64,000 bases of DNA from positions 21,009 through 85,008 of the forward strand of contig BEHY01000004.1 of the NCBI GenBank assembly GCA_002898735.1, read 5' to 3'. Position numbers and translations under genes: made by a program. This document shows, in pieces, positions 8,339-17,302 of this stretch (position 1 is the first letter of the stretch; every line of letters begins with the position of its first letter). Source of the DNA: Candidatus Thermoflexus japonica. Lineage in GTDB: Bacteria > Chloroflexota > Anaerolineae > Thermoflexales > Thermoflexaceae. The notes under the pieces are model-generated. The model searched no databases. It saw only the letters and a list, made by a program, of their open reading frames with translations, and was not told the DNA's origin.

Positions 8339-9667
8339 ATGCAAAACTCAGTTTGTTTCTTCGGGCTTTGCGCGGAGGGGACCATCTGGGTGGGCGTCCT
8401 TCTCTGGCTGCTCTACGCCCTGGCCTTCCTGTTCACACGGGCCTTCTTGGTGGCCGGGATGCTGCGGAGATACACCCGCGCCGAAATCGAGGCGACCCGC
8501 CGCCGCATCCGGCTCGAACAGGAGCGGCCCGAAGTGGCCACCCCCTCCGAGCAGGTGGTTCTGGATCCGGTCGAGGCGCTGCTCAAAGAGGTCCAGGAGC
8601 TGCTTCGGGAGGCGGAGCGGGCGGTTTCCTGGAATTTCGGGGATCGGGTGAAAGCGGTGCTGGCCTGGAACGGCGGGGCGGAGCTGGGCACCTGGCGGTT
8701 GATCCATACCGCAGAGCGGCTGGCCGTTGAGGCGATGTCGGTTTCCCACCTGCGAGCCCGGCTGCTGCGGGCGAAGGGCGATCTTGCGGAGCTTCCCCCG
8801 GAGCGCCGGGAGGTGTGGAAGGAGGCCCTCGATCAGGCCATGAAACTGATCGGTTCTAAAGAGCCGGCAGACCAAAAGAACCAGAAGGACCAGGCGGGTT
8901 CCAAAGAGCGGACACCTGAAAAGCAGGAAGCGAAAGACCGGGCGGATCTCCAGGAGCAGACACCCAAAAAGCAGGAAGTTGGGGATGCCCGGGCGATCCT
9001 CTCCGGGTTCCTGGCCGATCTCTACGAGGCGCGGGATGAGCGATTCGCGCGGGTGCTCAAGATGCAGAACCTGCTCTCCTTCATGGTCATCGTGGGCCTG
9101 CTGGTCGGGATGGTCATGGTGGCGGCGGGCTACGGGCCGATCCTGCTGGCGGGGGCCACGGGCGGGTTGCTGAGCCGCCTCTCCCGGATTTACCGGGGCA
9201 GCCCTCAGACGCCGGATTACGGGCTTTCGTGGGCCCAGGTGTTCCCGAGCTCGCTCTTTGGGGCCCTCAGCGCCTGGGCCGGCCTGCACCTCCTCGCCCT
9301 CCTGCAGAGCCAGGGGGTCCTCTCCATGCAAGAGGCGCTCGGAGACCTTTCCGTAAGCCTGGTCCCGCCTATCTCCCTGACGATAGACGCCGTTCCCCTT
9401 CTGGCCCTCGGGGCGCTCTTTGGTCTTTCGGAGCGCCTGCTGGATCGCATGGTGGAGAAGACGGAGGAGCTGTGGCAGAAGCGGGAAGCGGAGGGCGCGG
9501 GGGAGGAGCAGAGCCCAGGGTTATCAGAGGACCAGATAAATTCAATAGCAGAAGCCGTGGCGAGGAAGCTGGAGGAGAGGATCTCGAGTTTGCGAAAGGA
9601 CTCAGAGCAGAAGCCCCAAGGCTCAGGACCGACAGGGTCTATCGGCGAGGGAATACCCACACGATGA
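8339..9667 (+). CDS. Multi-pass membrane protein with charged repeat linker, function unknown
   Basis: 442 residues from ATG 8339, which follows AAGGAGGGGAGG; earlier in-frame starts lack this. One helix at about residues 13-40, then a long cytosolic alpha-helical stretch (RRRIRLEQERPEV, LLKEVQELLREAERAV). Next is a low-complexity linker (about 180-220) built from repeated KERTPEKQEAKD/LQEQTPKKQE-like units rich in Lys, Glu and Gln. Four further hydrophobic segments follow (about 245-265, 268-285, 305-325, 350-375), then a coiled-coil tail. No enzyme motif is seen. A strong terminator follows at 9720-9766. Confidence 0.65.
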   Translation: MQNSVCFFGLCAEGTIWVGVLLWLLYALAFLFTRAFLVAGMLRRYTRAEIEATRRRIRLEQERPEVATPSEQVVLDPVEALLKEVQELLREAERAVSWNFGDRVKAVLAWNGGAELGTWRLIHTAERLAVEAMSVSHLRARLLRAKGDLAELPPERREVWKEALDQAMKLIGSKEPADQKNQKDQAGSKERTPEKQEAKDRADLQEQTPKKQEVGDARAILSGFLADLYEARDERFARVLKMQNLLSFMVIVGLLVGMVMVAAGYGPILLAGATGGLLSRLSRIYRGSPQTPDYGLSWAQVFPSSLFGALSAWAGLHLLALLQSQGVLSMQEALGDLSVSLVPPISLTIDAVPLLALGALFGLSERLLDRMVEKTEELWQKREAEGAGEEQSPGLSEDQINSIAEAVARKLEERISSLRKDSEQKPQGSGPTGSIGEGIPTR

Positions 9668-9719
9668 AGACGACGGATGACCTGGGGGCGCTCATCGCCG
9701 ATACGCCTGGTGGATCCCT

Positions 9720-9766
9720 GGGGCCGGGGCGGCGGCCGACGGCGGTCGCCCCGGCCCCGCCTTTTT
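9720..9766 (+). terminator. Rho-independent terminator
   Basis: 12-bp GC stem (arms 9720-9731 and 9747-9758) followed by five T (9762-9766). It ends the 8339-9667 transcript and isolates the site-B promoter downstream. Confidence 0.8.
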
Positions 9767-9863
9767 CCTCCCCGCCTGGCCCTTCATGGTTCGGGAAGGA
9801 TGAAAGGGGGGATCGCCCCGTCCCGCTCCCCGCGGGGGGATCCGAACGGCGTCCGTCCGGATT

Positions 9864-9882
9864 TGTTCACAGGTTGTTCCCA
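9864..9882 (+). promoter_or_regulatory. Direct-repeat activator site B
   Basis: TGTTCAC (9864-9870), AGGT, TGTTCCC (9875-9881), 11-bp period. It is 45 nt upstream of the next start codon. The position equivalent to the -10 of sites A and C reads GAAAAT, a weak match. Confidence 0.65.
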
Positions 9883-9927
9883 GGCATGGAGGAAAATCGT
9901 TCCGCATCCGCGCATTGGGAGGCGCCT

Positions 9928-10197
9928 ATGGGTCGGATCAGCTGGTTCAGCGAGGAGGGGGATGCCCTCTTCTTCCAGCAGTATGTGGATCGGATGGAGT
10001 CCTGGCAGCGGGCCATCGCCGATGGCCGCATCGACCCGGAGGAGGTCCGGGCCCAGGCCGAGCGGGTGGCGGCCCTGCTGCGGGAGATCGAGCCGCAGCT
10101 CAGCGATGCCCTCCACGAGCGGATCACCCAGCTGTTGCTGGAGCTGGCGGTGCTGAACGCCATGCAGACCACCCTTTTCCTCCAGAACCCCGCCTGA
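9928..10197 (+). CDS. Small all-helical protein, unknown function
   Basis: 89 residues from ATG 9928 with GGGAGG 6 nt upstream. Predicted almost wholly alpha-helical and acidic (YVDRMESWQRAIADGRIDPEEVRAQAERVAALLREIE), with no membrane segment or Cys pair. It is the first gene after site B and is followed 12 nt later by the zinc-ribbon membrane protein, so the two are probably co-transcribed. It may be a partner or adaptor for the membrane proteins of the cluster; that is inference. An in-frame ATG at 9885 is possible but lacks a ribosome-binding site. Confidence 0.7.
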   Translation: MGRISWFSEEGDALFFQQYVDRMESWQRAIADGRIDPEEVRAQAERVAALLREIEPQLSDALHERITQLLLELAVLNAMQTTLFLQNPA

Positions 10198-10209
10198 GGA
10201 GGCGAAGCC

Positions 10210-10806
10210 ATGCCCGAGCAGCGTGTGTTCCACGCCCCGAATCTGGATATGGGCCGGCTGGTGCAGGCCCTGGCGGACTGGTATCGAGCCCAGAAGTTCG
10301 ACGTGCAGGTGCTGGATCTGCCCCAGGGCGGGGTGGTGATCCAGGCCCGCCAGGAGGAAACCTGGCGGAATTTGCTGGGGGTCTCCTCGGCCCTGAACGT
10401 GGTGCTGCGCCGGCAGGGCGACAGCCTGCAGGTGGAGATCGGGGCCGGCAAGTGGGTGGACAAGGCCGTGGCGGCAGGGGCTGGCCTGTTCCTCCTCTGG
10501 CCGTTGCTGTTCACCGCCGCCTACGGTGCCTGGCAGCAGAGCCGGCTCCCCCAGCGAACGTTCGAGTTCATCCAGTATTTCATCGCCACAGGGGCGGCGC
10601 TGCCGGCGGACACGGCGGCCTGGGTGGCCGGCCGCTATACGGAGGCCCAGCGCTACGTCAGCGCGGTTCAGTCCACGACCGCCCCCGCCGCATCGGGTGG
10701 GGAGGCGGCCCCCGGCGGCGCCTATCGTTTCTGCCCCCAGTGCGGGGCGGAGCTCCCGGCTCAGGCCCGCTTCTGCCCGGCCTGCGGGGCGAAGCTCGGC
10801 GGATAA
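10210..10806 (+). CDS. Membrane protein with C-terminal zinc ribbon
   Basis: 198 residues. N-terminal soluble alpha/beta domain (1-80, with VQVLDLPQGGVVIQARQE), one hydrophobic segment (about 86-108), then a short helical part and a C-terminal CPQC...CPAC zinc ribbon (about 174-193). Zinc ribbons of this kind are common in bacterial proteins of unknown role and probably mediate contacts. AGGAGG precedes the start. The next gene follows after 28 nt. No family name can be given. Confidence 0.75.
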   Translation: MPEQRVFHAPNLDMGRLVQALADWYRAQKFDVQVLDLPQGGVVIQARQEETWRNLLGVSSALNVVLRRQGDSLQVEIGAGKWVDKAVAAGAGLFLLWPLLFTAAYGAWQQSRLPQRTFEFIQYFIATGAALPADTAAWVAGRYTEAQRYVSAVQSTTAPAASGGEAAPGGAYRFCPQCGAELPAQARFCPACGAKLGG

Positions 10807-10834
10807 GCTGGAAAACCGCATCGTGAGGAACTCC

Positions 10835-11128
10835 ATGTTCACCGGAGAGATCCCGTTCCGAAAGCCCTTCCGGAGGTCATGGCGGATCCCGGGCTTCGAT
10901 CTGTTCCGGGACGCCCGGGGGTTGCAGACGCTGGAGTGGGTGGCGCTGGCCCTGGTGATCATGGCCCTGCTCGGGGCCATCGCCGCCTACATCCGCAGTC
11001 ATCCCGACGTGGTGGGCGGGGCGGTCGCGGAGGCCATTCGCTCGTTCTTCGCCCGCCTGAGCGAGACCTTCGGGCCGATCCTTTCGCCCTATCTGCCGTT
11101 CCCCCCGGAACATGGCCCTACTTCGTGA
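10835..11128 (+). CDS. Flp/type IV prepilin-like small protein
   Basis: 97 residues. After a basic N-terminus (FRKPFRRSWRIPG) comes DARG-LQTLE followed by a 19-residue hydrophobic helix (about 33-52). G29 with E34 at +5 matches the class III/IV prepilin rule (cleavage after Gly, Glu at +5), and the remainder is short, as in Flp pilins. No prepilin peptidase or secretion ATPase is in the window, so assembly would depend on genes elsewhere. ATG 10835 has TGAGGA upstream; a GTG at 10823 would add four residues. It could instead be a simple single-pass membrane protein. Confidence 0.6.
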   Translation: MFTGEIPFRKPFRRSWRIPGFDLFRDARGLQTLEWVALALVIMALLGAIAAYIRSHPDVVGGAVAEAIRSFFARLSETFGPILSPYLPFPPEHGPTS

Positions 11129-11137
11129 GCGCGGCGA

Positions 11138-11623
11138 ATGCTGCGAGCCATCCGTTGGGGTCTGGTGATCGGTGGGGTGGGGGCCATCGCCCTGGATGGG
11201 ATCCTCGGGGGGCGGATCGGGGCGCTGGGCCTGCTCGGGCTGCTGGCCCTTTCCCTGGCCCTGAATCTCTGGCTCCTCCCCTTCGCTCTGAGGCGGGCCG
11301 TCGGGGGCTGGCGGCCCCGCCTTCCCCGACCCGCTCCGCCGCCGGATCTGGGGGCGCGAGCCCGGGAGGAGGTGGAAGCGGTGGCTCGAACCCTCGCCCG
11401 GACCCTGGAGGGGCCGCCGCCGATCCTCCCCTCCGAGGCCCCGGTGGTCTTCCGCTGCCCCCACTGTGGCCAGCGGCTGGAGCGGGGGGCGGTCCGCTGC
11501 GCCGGGTGTGGCCAGCCCGCCCGGTTCCGTTGTCCCTATTGCGCTCGGGAGGTGGATCCGGGATGGCGACACTGCCCGGCCTGCCGGGCCCCTCTCCCGG
11601 CGGCCTGGGAAGGGAAACGATAG
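11138..11623 (+). CDS. Two-helix membrane protein with double zinc ribbon
   Basis: 161 residues. Hydrophobic N-terminus (about 5-50, two helices), a basic/Pro-rich linker, a helix (REEVEAVARTLARTLEG), then four CxxC knuckles in CPHC...CAGC and CPYC...CPAC at about 109-152, forming two zinc ribbons. The start is 9 nt after the prepilin-like gene. It is a relative in layout of the protein at 10210. No enzymatic motif is seen, and the role within this cluster is unknown. Confidence 0.72.
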   Translation: MLRAIRWGLVIGGVGAIALDGILGGRIGALGLLGLLALSLALNLWLLPFALRRAVGGWRPRLPRPAPPPDLGARAREEVEAVARTLARTLEGPPPILPSEAPVVFRCPHCGQRLERGAVRCAGCGQPARFRCPYCAREVDPGWRHCPACRAPLPAAWEGKR

Positions 11624-11650
11624 GAGCACAGCCCTCGCAGGAGGAGATGG

Positions 11651-12898
11651 ATGCGTGCACGCACCCTTCTGATCGGCGGCCTGGCGCTGGCCTTCGGCGT
11701 CATGTGCGCCTGCCTCGCGCTGGCCGGCGGGCTCCTGGCCTATCGATCCCTGCCGTCCCTCCTTCGCCCATCGCCGACCCTCCCGGCTCCCACCGCGGGC
11801 CCGCGGCCTTCGCTCACCCCCGGCCGGACGCCGACGGCCATCTCCATCCAGCCTCCCCCGCCGACCCCCGGCGCTGCGCCCACCTCCCCGCCGTCCGCCT
11901 CCGGGGGGTTGCGGCTCCGGCATGACATCCGGGTGGAAGGCATAATCGCGATCGCGGTGGCCCTCGATGGCCGTCTGACCTTGTTCGCCGCAGATGGCCA
12001 GACCGGGCTTCTGGATCCCCGGACCGGGGAGATCGCGGAGGGGCCCACGGCCCCGGAGGGCATCGAGGAGCTGGTGTTCGCCCCCGATGGACGGTTCTTC
12101 GCCCTGCGCTCGCGCAGTGGGGAAGTGCGGGTGTGGGATGTCGAGGGGCAGCGGACGCTCCTGGTGCTGTCCCCCGAGGAGGAGGTGCGGCGGATCGCCT
12201 TCTCCCCCCGGAGCACCCTGCTGCTGGTCGGCGGGGAATCCACCCTGAGCGGCTACTACGTGGAGACCGGGCGGAGGGCCGTCTCTTTCAACCTTTATGG
12301 GCCTGCCAATTCCTTCGTGATGACCCCGGACGAGCGCCTGATCTTCCAGATGACCCGGGAAAGCCCGGATCTGGCGGTGTGGGATACCCACACCGGGGAG
12401 TGGTGGGGATCCATTTCATTCGATCCCCTTACGGCGATCGCCCTCTCACCGGACGGCCGGCTTTTGGCGGCGGCGGAGAATGAGATGCAGCCCTTTGAGG
12501 ACCAGGGCTACGAAGTGCCCTTCCCGACCCGCGTCGCCCTGTGGCGGATCGCTATCGATGCGGAGCAGCAGAAGGTGCGGCTGGACCTGCAGGTCGAGCT
12601 GGAGCTGCAGCCGGAGATGGAAGGGGATTTCGGGAATCTCCCGCTGTCCCTGAAGGCGCTGCAGTTCACCCCGGATGGGCAGTGGATTGTCGGGCTGGCG
12701 GACTGGGTGGGGGAGGGCAATCCGAAAGGGCGGCTCTACGTCTGGGAGACGGCGAGCGGCCGGATGATCGGGCGGGCCGTCCTGCCGCCGCGCCCCTGGC
12801 AGATGGCGCTGCTGGAGGAAGGCCGCGTGGTTGCGGTGCTCCTCGCCTCCGGTCCGTGGGGAGATCGCCTGCAGCTCTATGAGCTCCCTTCCCGCTGA
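11651..12898 (+). CDS. Membrane-anchored WD40-like beta-propeller protein
   Basis: 415 residues. An N-terminal hydrophobic segment (about 5-33) may be a signal peptide or anchor; Cys at about 19-21 leaves a lipoprotein possible. A Pro/Thr-rich spacer (35-85) leads to a propeller of about six blades with WD-type signatures (APDGRFFALRS, VRVWDVEGQ, LAVWDTHTG, LSPDGRLLAA, LYVWETASG). Such propellers are scaffolds rather than enzymes. The start has AGGAGG upstream, and the following gene begins 10 nt after the stop, so they form one operon. Confidence 0.8.
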   Translation: MRARTLLIGGLALAFGVMCACLALAGGLLAYRSLPSLLRPSPTLPAPTAGPRPSLTPGRTPTAISIQPPPPTPGAAPTSPPSASGGLRLRHDIRVEGIIAIAVALDGRLTLFAADGQTGLLDPRTGEIAEGPTAPEGIEELVFAPDGRFFALRSRSGEVRVWDVEGQRTLLVLSPEEEVRRIAFSPRSTLLLVGGESTLSGYYVETGRRAVSFNLYGPANSFVMTPDERLIFQMTRESPDLAVWDTHTGEWWGSISFDPLTAIALSPDGRLLAAAENEMQPFEDQGYEVPFPTRVALWRIAIDAEQQKVRLDLQVELELQPEMEGDFGNLPLSLKALQFTPDGQWIVGLADWVGEGNPKGRLYVWETASGRMIGRAVLPPRPWQMALLEEGRVVAVLLASGPWGDRLQLYELPSR

Positions 12899-12907
12899 GG
12901 GGGAACG

Positions 12908-14785
12908 ATGTCCGCCTGGCTGATGGAGCTCCGTCAGGCCTTTGTGGACGCGGTTCGGATCTTCACGCTGGAGCCTCAGCAGAGCGGCCTCGGCCTGCTG
13001 GCGGACCTGCGTCGGATGGGGAGGCGGGGATGGGCGTGGATCCTTTTGCTGGGGGGGACCATCGGCCTGGCGTTCGCCCTCACGATCCCCGGGGTGGGGG
13101 CTGCCGCCCGGGCGGGGCTGGAGCGGCCGGTGGGGACGGGGCTTCTCGCCCTCTGGGTCGCCTTCCTCTGGGTGTTGCTCGTGGTCACCGCATGGGATCT
13201 GCCGGCGGCGTTCCGGTTCCTGACCACGCTATACACCCTCTATTACATGGGCGTCCCGTTGCTCACCGGCCCCTCCCTGGGGTGGGTGCTGATCCCGGCC
13301 TTCGCCCTTTTTCTGTTCGAGCGGACCCATCCCCGCTCGGCCCTGGAGGGGTGGCCCGGGCGGGTCCTGTGGGCGGTGGCCCTGGCCCAGTTCCCGCCCC
13401 ATCCGATCCGCCCGCTGCCCCTCAGCCTGGCCCTGAAGTCCCTGATCGGGGTAGGGATCGCCGTCCTGCCCCTCTGGCAGCGCCTCCGCCTGTCCCGGAG
13501 CATCCGGGGTCTTCTCCTCGCTTCGGGATTGATCGCCCCCTATCTGGTCGTGTGGGGCGCTTCTCCCGCGGCGCTGGGGGAGGGCATCCGGGGGATGTTG
13601 CAGGCCGTATGGGGGCTGAGCGTCCCCGTCTGGCTGTGGCTGGGAGCCAACCTGGTGGAGGATGGGGCCCGCCTGGGCCGGTTCTGGAGCCGGCGGATGG
13701 GGATCCTCCAGGCGCGCCCGCACCTCTTCGGCCTTCTGCCCTTCCTGACCCTGGCCCTGGGCGTCCTGGCCCTTCCCGCCTTCTGGTCGGAGCTCTTGCT
13801 GGACTCCCTGATCCGCGCCCCGGGGCGGATGATCATGTTCTCCCTCTATCAGGAGATCTGGCATCGGATCCGCGAGTGGCCCCCGGAGGCCTATCTGGCG
13901 GCCCGGACCGCGGTGGGGGTGCTGTTCATCCTGGGGGCAGCCGGGCTCTGGATGCGGCGGCGGATGGATCCCCTTTCGTTTGGACAGCGATATGTGGCCC
14001 TCACCGTGGGCGCCGTGGCCTTCCTGTTTGCCTTCTATCAGGCCTTCTTCGGCGCCCTCGATCTGGATCTGCCCCAGCAATGGTGGCCGCTGCTGCTGGT
14101 GGTCCTGGCGTGGACGTGGGAGCCGTTGAAGGGCCTGCAGGAGCTGCGGGAGGACGCGGAGGACCTGCTGGAGGAGGTCGTCGCCGCCGCGCTGCTCCTG
14201 CTCACCGTGGTCATGGTCCAGCAGCTCACCGATCCCGAGGCGCTCATCCGGGCGAGCGCCCTCTGGCCGCTGCTGGGCGCCGCCGTGTGGGGGTTCCCCT
14301 ATCTCGTGTTCACCGCCCTCCAGACGGCCCATGGGCTGGAGGAGGATCGCGGGATCTCCCCCGTTCGGCCCTTCCTGCTGGGCTACGGTTGGATGGTCCC
14401 GCTAACGGCGGTCCTGCCCCTGGAGGATCGCTGGCTGCCCCCCATGGCGTTCCTGGCCGGGAGCATGCTCCTCCCGCCTCCGGAGGGCTCCCGGCTCGCC
14501 CGCTGGATGTATGGGGCCTGGATCGGCCTGGGGGCGGTGGGCTTCCGGGTGGCCCTGTGGATCGTCCCCCTGCCGGTCCTTCCTTTCGCGGGGGGATGGC
14601 TGGAGCGCCTTTACAGCCGGACCCCCGTGGAGTTCCTGAGCGCGGCGTATTTCCTTCAGGCCGCCGGGGCCCTCCTCGCGGCCCTTCCCTTCCTGGGGCT
14701 TCACGGCCCCGGGTGGCGCGGGCGGCTCGGGGGGCTCCTCGGCGCGCTCCTGTGGGGGCTCTGGGCGGTGGGAACGTCGACCTGA
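12908..14785 (+). CDS. Large polytopic membrane protein, unknown family
   Basis: 625 residues with about 14-16 hydrophobic segments. A short amphipathic N-terminus (MELRQAFVDAVRIFTLEPQ) precedes the first helix at about 45. Charged loops are few: one acidic loop (ELREDAEDLLEEVV) near 415 and one (HGLEEDRGISPV) near 480. No transporter, glycosyltransferase or permease signature is visible to me. It lies 10 nt after the propeller gene and probably acts with it at the membrane. It could be a channel, a lipid-handling protein or a scaffold. Confidence 0.7.
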   Translation: MSAWLMELRQAFVDAVRIFTLEPQQSGLGLLADLRRMGRRGWAWILLLGGTIGLAFALTIPGVGAAARAGLERPVGTGLLALWVAFLWVLLVVTAWDLPAAFRFLTTLYTLYYMGVPLLTGPSLGWVLIPAFALFLFERTHPRSALEGWPGRVLWAVALAQFPPHPIRPLPLSLALKSLIGVGIAVLPLWQRLRLSRSIRGLLLASGLIAPYLVVWGASPAALGEGIRGMLQAVWGLSVPVWLWLGANLVEDGARLGRFWSRRMGILQARPHLFGLLPFLTLALGVLALPAFWSELLLDSLIRAPGRMIMFSLYQEIWHRIREWPPEAYLAARTAVGVLFILGAAGLWMRRRMDPLSFGQRYVALTVGAVAFLFAFYQAFFGALDLDLPQQWWPLLLVVLAWTWEPLKGLQELREDAEDLLEEVVAAALLLLTVVMVQQLTDPEALIRASALWPLLGAAVWGFPYLVFTALQTAHGLEEDRGISPVRPFLLGYGWMVPLTAVLPLEDRWLPPMAFLAGSMLLPPPEGSRLARWMYGAWIGLGAVGFRVALWIVPLPVLPFAGGWLERLYSRTPVEFLSAAYFLQAAGALLAALPFLGLHGPGWRGRLGGLLGALLWGLWAVGTST

Positions 14786-14902
14786 TCCGGCGGCCCGGCC
14801 GTTCGGATCGCGGGGTGGGCTGTCGAAGTCGCGCCTGTCCGGTTCCCATGGTTGCCCGTTATGAGCGGGTCGAATCCAACGGGATGCGCTCTGGAGGCTT
14901 GG

Positions 14903-15106
14903 ATGACCGGAACGGAACCCACGCCCCATCGGCGGGTCATGCGGATCTACGTGGTGCAGCTCTTCCAGGAGCCCGACGGGGCGCTCCACGGCCGGGTGAC
15001 GGATCCGGCCACCATGCGCCAGTGGGTCTTCCGGGACCTCGGGGATCTGCCGCGCATCCTCCGGCTGTGGATGGAAGGTCCCCCGGCGGCGTCATCGGAG
15101 GGTTGA
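14903..15106 (+). CDS. Small hypothetical protein
   Basis: 67 residues from ATG 14903 with CTGGAGG upstream; an internal ATG at 14939 would give MRIYVVQLF. The sequence (MRIYVVQLFQEPDG, VTDPATMRQWVFRDL, LPRILRLWME) looks like a compact beta-alpha protein. No relatives are recognised. It closes the plus-strand run of the cluster and faces the minus-strand PrsW pair. Confidence 0.5.
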   Translation: MTGTEPTPHRRVMRIYVVQLFQEPDGALHGRVTDPATMRQWVFRDLGDLPRILRLWMEGPPAASSEG

Positions 15107-15232
15107 GGGAGGGATGGAGAGGATGGCTCGTGGGCGAACGATATCCAGCCCGGAGGTGGCCCTTCCGGGAAAGATCCCTGGCCGGGAAAGGCCACCTCCC
15201 TCAGGCGGGGATCTGATCGCTTCTGGGACCTT

Positions 15233-16264
15233 TCAAGAGGTTTGCGCCGCCGTCCCGATCTCCCGGCGCAGGGCCTCCCGCAGGCGCTGGATCTCCGGTT
15301 CCCACCGGGATTCCCCGAGGGCGATTCGCTGGTGCTTGCGGAAGGCCAGCTCCGTCGCCAGCGCATAGATCCGCCCGAGCCGCCAGAAGGTCGCCATATC
15401 CCCCCGCAGCAACGCCCCCCACCGTCCGCCGATCCGCCCGAAGATCGAGGCGCATTGCCGGTAGAGGGCCTCCGGGAGCACCCCGGCGCTCACTTCCTCC
15501 CGAAGATACTGCTGCAGCCAGCGCCGCTCCCGCGTCAGCCCGTAGAGGGCGATGGCGAAGATCAGCAGCGCCCCCAGCCAGTCGAAAGGAACCCATAGCA
15601 GGCAGAACAGGAGGGCTCCAGTGGCTTCGGTCAGGGTGGCTACGGTGTTATGCAGGGCATGGAAGGCCATGGCTCCACCCCATCCCAGGACGGGAGCGGC
15701 GAGGCGGATCGGCGTCGCGCGCGACAGGCGGGCGGCGGCGAAGCCCAGGCCGGTGAGGGCCGTGTAGGCCGCGTGGTTCAGGCCGAAGATGACGGCCCGG
15801 CCGATGAAATTGCCGAGCATCCCGGACAGCCCGCCCTCAGAAGCAGCGCCCAGGAAGTAGAAGACGTTCTCTGTGGCGGCGAAGCCGAAGCCCACCAGGG
15901 AGCCGTAGAGGAAGCCGTCGTAGAGGCTGTCGATCTCCCGGCGATACAGGAGGAAAAGCAGGAGGACGAAGAGGCCCTTGAAGAGCTCTTCAGTGAAGGG
16001 GGCAACGAGAATGCCGCCCAGCGCGCTGCCCGCGCCCTGCCCGAGAGCCGCGCCGAGGACGGCGACGGTCGGCACCTGGGCGCAGAGGGACAGCAATACG
16101 GTGGGGATGCTGCCCCAGAGGAAAGCGACCCCGATCAGCCAGAGGGGCTCCTTCTCGAAGCGATCGAACCACCAGGCGAACGCCGCGTAGAGAACCATCG
16201 GGCCGAAAGCCAGCGGCGGCGCCAGACAGAGCGCGATCAGGGGGAATCCGCCTTGACTCTCCAT
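15233..16264 (-). CDS. PrsW-family intramembrane metalloprotease (intact motif set)
   Basis: 343 residues, about eight membrane helices and a soluble C-terminal helical tail. PrsW-type proteases cut within membranes, for example anti-sigma factors. Conserved elements: EELFK (E92, E93, K96), ATEN (E132, N133), NH in GLNHAAYT (H164) and FHALHN (H202). These are the residues expected for a CAAX/PrsW active site. ATG 16264 is chosen because GGAGG stands 8 nt upstream; the open frame extends further. The next gene upstream on the strand is a paralogue in tandem. Confidence 0.82.
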   Translation of the reverse strand: MESQGGFPLIALCLAPPLAFGPMVLYAAFAWWFDRFEKEPLWLIGVAFLWGSIPTVLLSLCAQVPTVAVLGAALGQGAGSALGGILVAPFTEELFKGLFVLLLFLLYRREIDSLYDGFLYGSLVGFGFAATENVFYFLGAASEGGLSGMLGNFIGRAVIFGLNHAAYTALTGLGFAAARLSRATPIRLAAPVLGWGGAMAFHALHNTVATLTEATGALLFCLLWVPFDWLGALLIFAIALYGLTRERRWLQQYLREEVSAGVLPEALYRQCASIFGRIGGRWGALLRGDMATFWRLGRIYALATELAFRKHQRIALGESRWEPEIQRLREALRREIGTAAQTS

Positions 16265-16301
16265 CGCCAGCCTCCGGACGTAAAGGATGAGCCCTGAATC
16301 C

Positions 16302-17276
16302 TTATGGGGTGAGGCGGCGCAGGACTTCCCGCAGGCGCTGGATCTCGCTCTCCCACCGGGCCTCGCCGAGGGTCGCCCGCTGGTGCTTGCGGAAGGCCAG
16401 CTCGGCGGCGACCTGGAGCTGCTGCCCGCGCCGCCGCCAGGCTGTCGTGTCGCCCCGGAGGAGCGGACCCCACCGGTAGGCGAGCCAGCCGATCGGCGAG
16501 CGAAGGGTTTCATACAGGGCCGCCGGGAGGACGCCGGCGGAGACTTCCTCCGTCAGATAGCGGGCGATCCAGGCCCGCTCTCGCCCCATCCCGTAGACCA
16601 CGATCCCGATGAGCAGCAGAACCCCCAGGGCGTTCACCAGCGTCCGCAGCCCGGCCAGCCCCGGGTTCCAGAGGGTGGGGACGATGGCCAGCTCCCGCAG
16701 GCTGTGGAAACCGATCGCCGCCAGAAGGCCCAGCACCGGCCACGCCCACCGGGAGGGTCCCCGGCTCAACCGCGCCGCGGCGAGCCCCAGGCTGATCCAC
16801 GCCGTGAAGAACGCCTGCGCCAGGCCCAGCACGGCGGTCCGCCCCAGGGCCTCGCCCAGGCCCCAGCCCCGGGCCGGGGCCCCCAGGATCGTGTCCGCGG
16901 CCGCGAAGGCGAAGCCGGTCAGCGCGCCGTAAAGGAAGCCATCGTAGAGGCTATCGATCTCCCGGGCATACAGCAGGAAGAACCCCAGAAGGAACAGGCC
17001 CTTGACGATCTCCTCCAGCGCCGGCAGCAGAACGGCGTTCCCCCAGGCCCCCGCGGTCAGCGGATTGACGAACGTTGCCCCTCCGGCGAGAACGAGGGGG
17101 CGCAGCAGGACGATGGCCATCGCGGAGAGGCTGCCCCAGAGGGTGGCCACCCCCATCAGGGACAGCGGCTCCTTTTCGTAACGATCGAACCACCACAGCA
17201 CCCCTGCGAAAAGGGCGGTGGGGATCAGCGCGCCCACGATCGCGACCCCCAGCGCCGCGATCCCGGATGCAGCCAT
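16302..17276 (-). CDS. PrsW-family paralogue with altered active-site residues
   Basis: 324 residues, homologous along its whole length to the protein at 15233-16264 (shared YEKEPL/FEKEPL, YAREIDSLYDGFLYG and the tail AFRKHQRxxLGExRWExEIQRLRE). It keeps EEIVK (E88, E89, K92) and H191 but has AADT instead of ATEN and AQ instead of NH at position 153-154. Loss of that histidine and of Glu/Asn suggests a weak or inactive protease, possibly a pseudo-enzyme partner of its neighbour. The 37-nt gap suggests a two-gene operon. Confidence 0.78.
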   Translation of the reverse strand: MAASGIAALGVAIVGALIPTALFAGVLWWFDRYEKEPLSLMGVATLWGSLSAMAIVLLRPLVLAGGATFVNPLTAGAWGNAVLLPALEEIVKGLFLLGFFLLYAREIDSLYDGFLYGALTGFAFAAADTILGAPARGWGLGEALGRTAVLGLAQAFFTAWISLGLAAARLSRGPSRWAWPVLGLLAAIGFHSLRELAIVPTLWNPGLAGLRTLVNALGVLLLIGIVVYGMGRERAWIARYLTEEVSAGVLPAALYETLRSPIGWLAYRWGPLLRGDTTAWRRRGQQLQVAAELAFRKHQRATLGEARWESEIQRLREVLRRLTP

Positions 17277-17302
17277 CGCACACCTCCTTTCCGTGCCCTC
17301 TC

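Noticed and set aside
11740..12391. Minus-strand open frames opposite the WD-propeller gene
   Set aside because: They are shadows of GC-rich coding sequence: Arg/Pro/Gly-rich, without ribosome-binding sites or motifs.
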